Assembly (NCBI GenBank): GCA_038259365.1
Contig: JBBSOW010000025.1
Span: 1-36,276 of the forward strand
DNA length: 36,276 nucleotides
From: JBBSOW01 sp038259365
Lineage (GTDB): Bacteria; Actinomycetota; Actinomycetes; Propionibacteriales; Propionibacteriaceae
Reading direction: 5' to 3'
The notes beneath the pieces were generated by a model. That model saw only the letters and a program-made list of their open reading frames with translations, did no database searches and had not been told where the DNA came from. Below, piece after piece: positions 1 to 7,400 of this stretch; within the stretch, counting starts at the first letter, position 1, and each line of letters begins with the position of its first letter. A program made the position numbers and the translations under genes.

Positions 1-67
1 AAACCATCCCAGGGGTGTGGTGTCGTGGTCGTGTCGGCCCCCCGGAGCCGAGTCCCGGCGGCGCCTC

Positions 68-1552
68 TCAGCGGCCCATCACCCCCCGATTACTATCTGG
101 GGGCCCGGTGATCGCGGACTCTCCGGCGTCGCCTGCGGGAGCTCCGAACCAGGTGGGTAGGCGAGCGAGGAGGTCGTCTTGGCTATCCCCGATCCAGGCG
201 ACATGACCGTCCGGTCGCTGCAGGACCGCGGGCGCGTCCAGCTGTTCGCTGGTGTCCACGACGTGGTCGATCCGATCCGCCCAGCCTTCGACGGACAACC
301 CGCCGGTCTGGTCCAGCAACAACCCGCGGCCCTGGCGCATGAGCTGATAGAGAGATCCCCGCGACAGGGTGATGTCGCGCAGGCGCCGGCCGAGCAGGTC
401 GGGTCCGTCGCCGAAGTCGTAGCGGACACCGATCGCGGTGATCCTCTCGGCCAGGAATCGGTTGACATCGTCAAAGTCCATCAGCTCGGTCAGCAACCGG
501 CGCACCGCTTGGGGGCCGGGCTCGGGGGAGAGCAGCTCGCTTTGCGCCCGGGTGAGCATGAGCACGTCTTCCGCGACCGGTCGACGCTCGGCGCCGTAAG
601 TGTCGAGCAACCCCTGCGGCGCCCACCGGTTGACCTCGGCCCCCAGCTTCCAGCCCAGGTTGAAGGCGTCCTGGATGCCGAGGTTCAGACCCTGGCCCCC
701 CAGCGGGGGGTGGACGTGGGCCGCGTCCCCGGCCAGCAGGACCCGACCCACCCGATACCTTTCGGCCAGCCGCGTGGCATCGGTGAAGCGGGACAACCAG
801 CGCGGCGAATGAACGCCGAAGTCGGTCCCGGCGTAGGCCCGCAGCTGCGTGCGGAACTCCTCCAGCGTCGGCGCCACCGAGCGATCCTCGGCCACGCTGG
901 CCGCGGGCACCACGGCACGGTAGAACCCGTTCCCGGCGGGGCCGATGCCGAACCCCTTGTGGGTTTGGCGGACCTGGTGCATCTTCTGGGCCACCTCGCC
1001 CGGGTCGGCGCTCACCCTCACCTCACCCACGAGCCACTCGGCCCTGGGGGGCTCGCCGGGGAACAAGATCCCGAGCAGTTTGCGCACCAGGCTGCGGCCA
1101 CCGTCGCAGCCGACGAGCCAGCGCGAGCGCAGCCGGGTGCCGTCGGCCAGCTGCACGTCGACCCCGTCCTGGTCCTGCGCGATTCCGGTCACCTCATGGC
1201 CGCGGCGAATATGAGCGCCGGCCTCGACCGCGCGCTCGCTCAGCAGTCGATCGGTGACCGGTTGGGGGATGCCCAGCACGTAGCCGTGGGCGGTATCCAG
1301 CTCCGGCGACGGTGCGTCGATCCCCGCGAACTGGCCCACGCCGGGATACCGCTGGCCGTGTTCGAGGAACCGCTCCAGCAGGCCACGCTGGTCCATGATC
1401 TCGATGCTGCGCGAATGCAGACCGAGGGAGCGGACCGCTTGACTTGGCCCCTTGTCCTTCTCCACCAGGAGCACGTCCACATTGTGCAGCCGCAACTCGC
1501 TGGCCAGCATCATCCCGGTCGGCCCACCGCCACTGATGATCACGTCGAACAT
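68..1552 (-). CDS. rox: Rifampicin monooxygenase-like FAD-dependent hydroxylase
   Basis: A 494-aa class A flavoprotein monooxygenase. The N-terminus has the dinucleotide-binding motif GGGPTG (residues 8-13). The second FAD motif, GDAAHVHPPLGGQGLNLG, lies near residues 272-290. The run of motifs (LHSRSIEIMDQRGLLERF, CDGGRS, AGTDFGVHSPRWLSRF, RPDGHVAW) closely resembles Rox/Iri rifamycin monooxygenases, which use NADPH and O2 to hydroxylate and linearise the rifamycin ansa chain. The frame stays open upstream to about 1876, but the ATG at 1552 is chosen because MFDVIISGGG is the family's usual N-terminus and a GGTGAGGGG ribosome site precedes it. The C-terminus runs about 20 residues past the usual WFGAP end. 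The RAE-like element 130 bp upstream independently supports a rifamycin link. Substrate is inferred; a relative acting on another aromatic polyketide is possible. Confidence 0.85.
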   Translation of the reverse strand: MFDVIISGGGPTGMMLASELRLHNVDVLLVEKDKGPSQAVRSLGLHSRSIEIMDQRGLLERFLEHGQRYPGVGQFAGIDAPSPELDTAHGYVLGIPQPVTDRLLSERAVEAGAHIRRGHEVTGIAQDQDGVDVQLADGTRLRSRWLVGCDGGRSLVRKLLGILFPGEPPRAEWLVGEVRVSADPGEVAQKMHQVRQTHKGFGIGPAGNGFYRAVVPAASVAEDRSVAPTLEEFRTQLRAYAGTDFGVHSPRWLSRFTDATRLAERYRVGRVLLAGDAAHVHPPLGGQGLNLGIQDAFNLGWKLGAEVNRWAPQGLLDTYGAERRPVAEDVLMLTRAQSELLSPEPGPQAVRRLLTELMDFDDVNRFLAERITAIGVRYDFGDGPDLLGRRLRDITLSRGSLYQLMRQGRGLLLDQTGGLSVEGWADRIDHVVDTSEQLDAPAVLQRPDGHVAWIGDSQDDLLARLPTWFGAPAGDAGESAITGPPDSNRGVMGR

Positions 1553-1614
1553 GGGAAACCCCCTCACCAGAAACCACCTCCGGCCAGGCCGGATCGCCCC
1601 GAGCGGACCCAACC

Positions 1615-1656
1615 TCCGCCGGGATCCGAGCCCGTTTCCGCCGGGATCCGAGCCCG
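1615..1656. repeat. Two 20-bp direct repeats in the rox leader
   Basis: The 20-bp unit TCCGCCGGGATCCGAGCCCG occurs at 1615-1634 and again, identically, at 1637-1656. The 22-bp period is about two helical turns. The repeats lie between the rox start (1552) and the RAE-like element (1682-1701), probably inside the rox 5' untranslated region. They could be a regulator site or a recent tandem duplication; the function is unknown. Confidence 0.6.
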
Positions 1657-1681
1657 CACGCACACATTGTGCTACCCGATC

Positions 1682-1701
1682 GGGGTCTTGCGGCAAGCCC
1701 C
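1682..1701 (-). promoter_or_regulatory. Rifamycin-associated element (RAE)-like inverted repeat
   Basis: Read on the minus strand the site is GGGGCTTGC, one base, then GCAAGACCCC. This is nearly the known RAE inverted repeat (GGGGCTTGC / GCAAGYCCC) that precedes rifamycin-inactivation genes in actinomycetes; the pyrimidine position is A here. A -35-like TTGCCG (1696-1691) lies inside it and a -10-like TAGCAC (1674-1669) follows after 16 bp, so the element would overlap the rox promoter. The promoter hexamers are inferred. Confidence 0.7.
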
Positions 1702-1824
1702 CTTCGGAGCGATATTCTGGAAGCGGCAAGGGGGCAACGCTCCTTGACGTCTCTATGCGACGCGCATCGGCACGGCTGTTGTGGGGTCGCCACCGGACGA
1801 GGACTTTTGGACCCGTCGTTCTAT

Positions 1825-1842
1825 TTGGCCGATTCGCCAAAC
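1825..1842. promoter_or_regulatory. Palindromic candidate TetR operator
   Basis: TTTGGC-6 bp-GCCAAA lies 18 bp before the GTG start of the divergent TetR gene. Size, symmetry and position suit autoregulation by that TetR protein. Inferred from position only. Confidence 0.4.
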
Positions 1843-1860
1843 CGGCTTTAGGGTCGTCAC

Positions 1861-2442
1861 GTGGCGCGACCGGCAAAGTTCACCGTGGACCAGATCCTTG
1901 ATTCTGCCCGAGATGCGGTCGGGGAGCGGTGGCGAGACGCCACGATTACCGATGTCGCCGCGCGGGCCGGCGCACCGGTCGGATCGATCTATCATCGATT
2001 CCCCTCGCGCGAGGCCCTCTTCGGCGCGTTGTGGGCCCGATCGATCCGACGGTTCCACGAGGGGCTTCTCCTCGCGACCGAGCTGGAGGATCCGCGGGCG
2101 TCGCTGGCGGCCATGTCCCGCCACGTCCCCCGGTTCTGCCGCGAGCACCCCGGAGACGCCAAGGCGATGACCCTGTACCGGCTGTCGGATCTAGTGGAGA
2201 AGGTGCCGCAGGAGCAGCGCGCCGGCCTGACCGGCATCAACGACGAGGTCGACGCGGCCCTTCGTCGCGTCGCTACCCGACGCTACGGCCGGCTCACCCA
2301 GCGCCGATTCCGCCTCGCGTGGGTGGCCACCCGCCTGTGCCCCTACGGCATGGTGCGCCCGTTGATCGGCCAGGAGGTTCCCCGTGCCTACGACGCCATC
2401 TGTGTGGCGGCCACCGAGGGCATCCTGGCGCTCGGTGACTGA
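1861..2442 (+). CDS. TetR/AcrR-family transcriptional regulator
   Basis: A 193-aa protein with an N-terminal TetR helix-turn-helix (residues about 8-55: TVDQILDSARDAV, ITDVAARAGAPVGSIYHRF, SREALF). The rest is a helical ligand/dimerisation domain without a recognisable ligand signature. The start is GTG at 1861; no better start fits the family N-terminus, and no strong ribosome site is seen. It is divergent from rox and shares a 308-bp intergenic region with a palindrome just before its own start. By family behaviour it is probably a self-repressor. Whether it controls rox is unknown, since RAE-controlled genes respond to rifamycin by a separate route. Confidence 0.85.
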   Translation: MARPAKFTVDQILDSARDAVGERWRDATITDVAARAGAPVGSIYHRFPSREALFGALWARSIRRFHEGLLLATELEDPRASLAAMSRHVPRFCREHPGDAKAMTLYRLSDLVEKVPQEQRAGLTGINDEVDAALRRVATRRYGRLTQRRFRLAWVATRLCPYGMVRPLIGQEVPRAYDAICVAATEGILALGD

Positions 2443-2474
2443 GTGGAGCTCGCCCCCTCGGCGCGGTTCTCGCG

Positions 2475-2495
2475 TGGCGGACGGGTGACCCGCCA
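2475..2495 (+). terminator. GC-rich hairpin after the TetR gene
   Basis: TGGCGG (2475-2480) pairs with CCGCCA (2490-2495) around a 9-base loop, 32 bp after the TetR stop. No T-run follows, so this is only a possible terminator. Confidence 0.3.
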
Positions 2496-2576
2496 ACCCG
2501 GACCTCGCTGGCCCCGATCACCAAAGCGTCGAACATGAGCCGCCAGGTTGTTCCGATTCGTTATAGCGGAAGCGTA

Positions 2577-2594
2577 CTAGAAGTGAACCTCTAG
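2577..2594. promoter_or_regulatory. CTAGA/TCTAG inverted repeat before the Mo-oxidoreductase gene
   Basis: CTAGA (2577-2581) and TCTAG (2590-2594) flank 8 bases, 20 bp before the ATG at 2615, in a short AT-richer tract. It is a possible operator or part of the promoter. Short arms make this weak. Confidence 0.25.
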
Positions 2595-2614
2595 ATGGTG
2601 GTATTGTCAACTCC

Positions 2615-3853
2615 ATGACGACAACGCTGGCGGAGGCGCTACCGAGCGCCCGGTTTTCAGAACGGCACCGGTTGGACATCGACGGTTCGCCCGCTCAGGT
2701 TTGGGCCGCCTTGTCCGCTGTGCAATGGCGAGATCTGCGCCTCACCGCGCCCCTGATGATGCTCAGAAGCTTGGGCCAGGCCCAAGGGTTGGGCGAGCGG
2801 CGGCTGCTGGACCAGGGCCCGGTGAGGCTGATGCGCACCGATCCGCCCCACTACGCCGCGGCGGGCGAGATCGGGCGTCCCTGGAAATTGCGCCCCGAGC
2901 CCGGCCCCAATCCGTCCAGCCTCCAGGACCTCGGCGCCTTCGCCGAACCCGGGTGGCTGAAGTACGGCATGGACTTCACCCTCGACACCGCCGGCCCGGG
3001 ACGAACCCGGCTCACGACGACGACGCAGTGCGAACCGACCGACGAATCGGCCGCGCGCCGGTTCGGTGCGTATTGGAGGCTCATCCGCCCCTTCAGTGGG
3101 CTCATCCGGCGGGAGATGCTGCACGCGATCGCCCGCAGGGTGCGCCAAGCGTCCGCGACGGATCTGCCACCCGGTCAACGGGTCCTGATCGGCCCGGCCC
3201 CACGCTTCGGCCTGCCGCGGTACCGCAACGCCGCGATCACGATCCCCGAGGAGCCAGTGCTGCACGTCGGCGGGCAGGTAGACCGCGGGTTCAGCCTCGA
3301 TCGCGCTGCCCTGGACACCGTCCCGCAGAGCACGAAGGCTTTGGACCTGCACTGTGTCATGACGTGGAGCGTGCTGGGCACCCGCTGGACCGGTTGGCGC
3401 TTCGCCGACCTCTGGGACGTTCTGTTGCGAGAGCGTGCCGACCCCGGCGTCACCGGGATCCTCTTCACCGGCCTCGACGGCTTCACGGCCAGCATCTCGC
3501 TGGCTGAACTGCTTCGCGACGACGTCCTGGTGGCCCACTCCCGCGACGGGCGCCCGCTGGCCCGCGACCACGACGCACCGTACCGGCTCGTCGTTCCCCA
3601 GTTGTATGGCTACAAAAACGTGAAGCATCTGTGCCGACTCGACCTCGCGAATCGGCACGTCCGCAGCCCGTACGAACCGTGGATCATGCACCGGATCGGG
3701 CGGGTCGCCCACGAGGAGCGCTTCGGCTGGGGAATGCCTCGCCTCGCGCGACTCCTCAACCGCGCATCGGTGCGGGCGAGCCTGCGCCGCTACGGCGTGC
3801 CCGAACAGGGGTTCCCGCACAACCCCTTCGGCCGTAGCGCAGTGGGCTGGTGA
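2615..3853 (+). CDS. SRPBCC-like / sulfite-oxidase-type molybdopterin domain fusion protein
   Basis: A 412-aa protein with two parts. Residues about 14-170 look like an SRPBCC/START-type ligand-binding domain (VWAALSAVQWRDLRL early on, then alternating strands, then a long helix rich in R/A). Residues about 190-360 match the oxidoreductase molybdopterin-binding domain. They include the expected molybdenum-ligand cysteine in LHCVMTWS (Cys247), then WTGWRFADLWDVL, LDGFTASISLAELL and RLVVPQLYGYKNVKHL. The family donates or accepts electrons via molybdopterin; sulfite-oxidase-fold members act on small oxyanions or protein methionine sulfoxide. No signal peptide or heme domain is present, so it is probably cytoplasmic with an unknown partner. 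The ATG at 2615 is used; GATGGTGG 12-20 bp upstream is a weak ribosome site. Reaction unknown. Confidence 0.8.
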   Translation: MTTTLAEALPSARFSERHRLDIDGSPAQVWAALSAVQWRDLRLTAPLMMLRSLGQAQGLGERRLLDQGPVRLMRTDPPHYAAAGEIGRPWKLRPEPGPNPSSLQDLGAFAEPGWLKYGMDFTLDTAGPGRTRLTTTTQCEPTDESAARRFGAYWRLIRPFSGLIRREMLHAIARRVRQASATDLPPGQRVLIGPAPRFGLPRYRNAAITIPEEPVLHVGGQVDRGFSLDRAALDTVPQSTKALDLHCVMTWSVLGTRWTGWRFADLWDVLLRERADPGVTGILFTGLDGFTASISLAELLRDDVLVAHSRDGRPLARDHDAPYRLVVPQLYGYKNVKHLCRLDLANRHVRSPYEPWIMHRIGRVAHEERFGWGMPRLARLLNRASVRASLRRYGVPEQGFPHNPFGRSAVGW

Positions 3854-3929
3854 CGGGCATGGTCTGGGGCGTTTGCGACTGCGATCGCCGTCGCTCCACT
3901 GCTCGCCCAGAGGTCGGTGGGTACACAGC

Positions 3930-3961
3930 GAAAAGCCCCCGCCAATGACGAGGTGCTTTTC
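3930..3961. terminator. A/T-flanked hairpin, candidate bidirectional terminator
   Basis: GAAAAGC (3930-3936) pairs with GCTTTTC (3955-3961) about 75 bp after the Mo-oxidoreductase stop. The A-rich and T-rich arm ends would let it terminate transcription in both directions, separating this gene from the convergent Tc operon. The middle part of the stem is imperfect. Confidence 0.4.
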
Positions 3962-4057
3962 TGAACCGAGAGCTTCTTTTGACGACACAATTTCCACTAC
4001 AGACAATTCGCCACACAATACAACGACCTTAAGTCCCCTCGGGAACCCCATAATAGC

Positions 4058-4073
4058 GCCGAACATGTCCGGC
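4058..4073 (-). terminator. Hairpin directly after the nucleotidyltransferase stop
   Basis: On the minus strand GCCGGA-CATG-TTCGGC forms a six-pair stem (one G-U) two bases after the stop codon. An AU-rich stretch (GCTATTAT) follows instead of a clean T-run. It may terminate or protect the 3' end of the Tc operon message. Confidence 0.3.
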
Positions 4074-4075
4074 CT

Positions 4076-4456
4076 TCAAGAGGCTGGGGCCGCCGTTCTC
4101 GCCCGAGTTGGAGGGAGATCGAGGATCGAGAGCACGCCCGGTGCGCGATACAGCGATTTCGCGCAGGTGAGGATCGAGCCGTGGAAGCCGTTCGGGTCGG
4201 CGGCGATCTGGCACAGCTCCTGATAGCTGTGCAGATGCACGTCGACGGGAAGCGGTACACAGGCCGTGGCATCGCGGATCTCACCGCGCAACGTCGCGGT
4301 GGCGGGACGGTCCAGCACGGCTAGAAGATCCACATCGCTGTAGCGGTTGTGCAGGCCCTTGGCGTAGGAACCGAACAGCAACAGCTCGTCAGGGTCGCAG
4401 ACCGACACCACCGATTCGGCGAGCGCGGTGATAAAGCGTGGGAGGGGATCGCTCAT
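4076..4456 (-). CDS. Minimal nucleotidyltransferase (MNT-type) coupled to TcA
   Basis: A 126-aa single-domain nucleotidyltransferase. The catalytic signature is complete: G29-S30-x10-D41-x-D43 (LLFGSYAKG...YSDVDLL) with a third carboxylate at D72 (PVDVHLHS). Family members transfer a nucleotide from NTP to a protein or small molecule; MNT partners of HEPN toxins act as antitoxins by AMPylating them. No HEPN gene is nearby. The frame is open further upstream, but the ATG at 4456 is chosen because it overlaps the TcA stop codon as ATGA, the typical sign of translational coupling. The gene is thus the last cistron of the Tc operon, and a role in toxin modification, assembly or self-protection is inferred. 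The C-terminal about 45 residues have no motif. Confidence 0.8.
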   Translation of the reverse strand: MSDPLPRFITALAESVVSVCDPDELLLFGSYAKGLHNRYSDVDLLAVLDRPATATLRGEIRDATACVPLPVDVHLHSYQELCQIAADPNGFHGSILTCAKSLYRAPGVLSILDLPPTRARTAAPAS

Positions 4457-7400
4457 GGCGTGCCGAACTGCAGCAACAGCCAAGCGTGCTCGACAAGATC
4501 TCCCGGCAGGGCGTCCCAGGTCGCGTCCGAGTCCCGTTTCACCGTGATCTGCCACTCGCCCAGGAGGTCTTGGGAGGAGGCCGGCCAGCTGAACGTCGCA
4601 TGGTGCATGCCGCCGAAGGCAGGGTCCCTGGTAGCGGACACCGGCGCCGGTAGGGCTTGGCCCGGCGGCGCGATGCGGCAGTCGAACTGGTCGGCGTACT
4701 CGGACAGGATCACCAGGTCCGCCCGGGTCACGCTCAACCGGCTGCGACGAGCCATCCTGCGGTACAGGAACGGCAGGTCCTCAGCCCGCACCGCGATTCG
4801 CAGGGACTGTTCGGCACCGGCGTCGTTATGCAGGAACCGGAACCATTCACTGGCATAGGCGTTGTCCAGCGCGAACAACCGGGCACCGTTGGCGGGGGTG
4901 GCAGCATCGATGGCCGCCCGGGCAAGGTCGATCAGCGCCGGCCCGCCCTGCTCACCCTGATAGTCGAAGCTGAGCACCACGTCAGTGACGGTGGACACGT
5001 CGAACGCGTTGTCGCGCGGGTCGAGGGTGATAGTCCAGCGACTTATCAGCCCCGCCCCCTCGAACGCCGTGTAGCGGTCATCGACGGTGGTGTAGCCGAA
5101 GCTGCCGCGGTCGACGCTGGCGTGGCTGGTGACGATCCGGGTCACCGGGCTCATGGCCGCGAGGAACCGGTCGTCCCCGGCGTCGAACGGGTTTCCGAAC
5201 CCACCTGAGGTGCTGTCGTTTCTGCGCACCACGGCCTGGGTCAGGGTCAACCCGGCGTGGACACCCACATAAGGCACGCTGGTGCAGGGAATGGTGACCG
5301 CCACCGACAGGATGCGCTGATTGATCCAGCCCGGGTGCTCGGTGGCGAGCAGCCACTCCGACAGCTCGATCGAAGTCGTGCCGCGGGTCTTCAGCTCGAG
5401 CAGCTTGTCGGGCATGACTGTGGCCAGGGAGATGTGGCTGGTCGCTTCCAACCGCCGGGTGTTGCTCCCGAGATGGACGGCCTCAAGCCGACGCAGGTCG
5501 TTGAGCAGTCGGTCTCCGGCCAACAGCCCCTTTTTCAGGCTGTCCCAGTAGCCGAACTGGATCACCGGCGGAGACGACTGGTCGCCCAACTCGTAGCGGT
5601 AGGCCCGTTCGGCGCGCCGCGCCATGTCGAAGGCCAGTTGGTAGGCCTGGAAGTAGACGGTGGACAGCTGCCCGATGGTCCAGTCGTAGAGCTCGGTAGC
5701 CGTGTACTTGGTCCGTAGATACTCCTCGACGCCCTTGGCTTGCTCGACCTGCGTCTCATGCGCAGCCTGCTCGTACGCGGCGATGCTCTCCCGCGCTTGG
5801 GCGGCGATGATCTGCTTCTCCAGCTGGGCCAGTTCGTGGCGGGCCGCATCGGCCTGGAACTGGTTGTTGTCGAACTGCCGTCGATAGTTGCCCTGAGACT
5901 CGAGCATCGAGCCCGCATTGTGCAGGACGGACGAGACGCCCTGCAGCACGGCCGCGAAGCTCGAAGCCGAACCGGCGACGTTGCCGCCGCCGAAGGAGGC
6001 AGTGACGGTCGGGGTGCCGCCGAAGCCGGAGACCCCGACACTGAACGAAGGGACCAGATTGGCCCCACCCGCCACGGCGTTGAGCACGGTCGCGACGACC
6101 TCGCTGACTACCCCGGCACCGTGGACAACGGTAGCCGTCACCTCCCAGGGGTTCATGTACGGGATGGCGGTGTAGTAGTCAATCCGTGCCTGGACCGTGT
6201 CGCGCCCCTGCTCGATGGACTCCCGGGCCCGTTGGGTCTCCAGCACCTGCGCGGTCCGAACATCGGTGATGGCGGTCTGCAGCCCCACGTCGTTGCTGGC
6301 CTGCAGCCGGGCCAGCGCCTCCGCGTCGCGGCGGTCCAGCGCGGCCAGCATTCGGTCGCCGAGGGCCCGGACATCGGCCGTGAACTCGACCGCCTTCATG
6401 AGCAGGGTCTGGAATCGGTAGGGCGATCCAGCTCCGGGTGTGTCGGCAAGCACACTGTCGAGATCGACTCCGGCCGCCGCGGCCCTGATGAGGACCGCCG
6501 GATCGATCGGCGGCTCGAACAGCGGCAGCTGGCGCACGGTACCCGACAGATCCATACAGTGCCTGACCTTGAACAGCCGGTCGGCCACCGTGTCCCAGCA
6601 GGCGAGCAGATCGGTGTTGGCCGGTATCCCGAAGTAGGCCAGATTGATGACCGGCAGCGCCACCCCATCGCTGGACGCCACCACCACGATCGGCCGATCC
6701 GCCAGGTTCTCCAGCTGCACCTCGACCTGGCTGTTGCCGAACGGATCGAGGCCGGACTCCGCGGTGAGCTCGGCGTAGGACTTTTCGGGCCGGGGCAGTG
6801 CCGCGACATGCTCCGGCCGGCGACCCAGCAACTCCCCGGCCAGCACGTAGAGCAGGGTTGCCTCGTTGATCGACTCGATGGTGTCCCGGCGGAACAGCTG
6901 GTCGCCCCACGCGACGAGGTTGTCGATATAGCGCATCACCACCGCCTTCTGGTAGGCGATGGGACGGAACCGGGCGATCACGTCGGGCTTGAACGGGTTG
7001 TTCTTCCAGGCCCTGATCTCGTCCAGACGCGAGGTGACGTCGGTGAGGAGCGACTCGATCCGTTGCCGCCGGTACGCCTCGTCGTTCTGCTCGAAGAACG
7101 GCAGCGTCACCCAGAACCGTTGCGGCGCTGACAGCGATTCGGTGTTGCTCGGATCGAAGACGCGGTGGAACCAGTCCAACGCCTCCTCGAACCGCTGGTT
7201 GGCCATCAGCTTGCAGGCGATCAGGAACGGCACGTGGAAGAAGGTCTCCCAATTGTAGATCGACATCGCGCCGCTGCGGCTGAAGTCGTTGCGGTCGCGG
7301 ACCGCGTTGGCGTCAACGGCGGTAGTGGTCGAAACCGGAGCGTACGAGGCGAACGTGAAGGAGTTTCCCGGTGGGTACTGCTCCGGGAACCGCTGGATCT

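Noticed and set aside
1553..1876. N-terminal extension of the rox frame by 108 codons
   Set aside because: It runs through the RAE-like element and repeats, has no family sequence, and the ATG at 1552 has a good ribosome site.
5740..7131. A 463-codon plus-strand open frame opposite TcA
   Set aside because: Antisense to conserved TcA motifs (LFEPPIDP and the pore coiled coils); low-complexity composition and no ribosome site.
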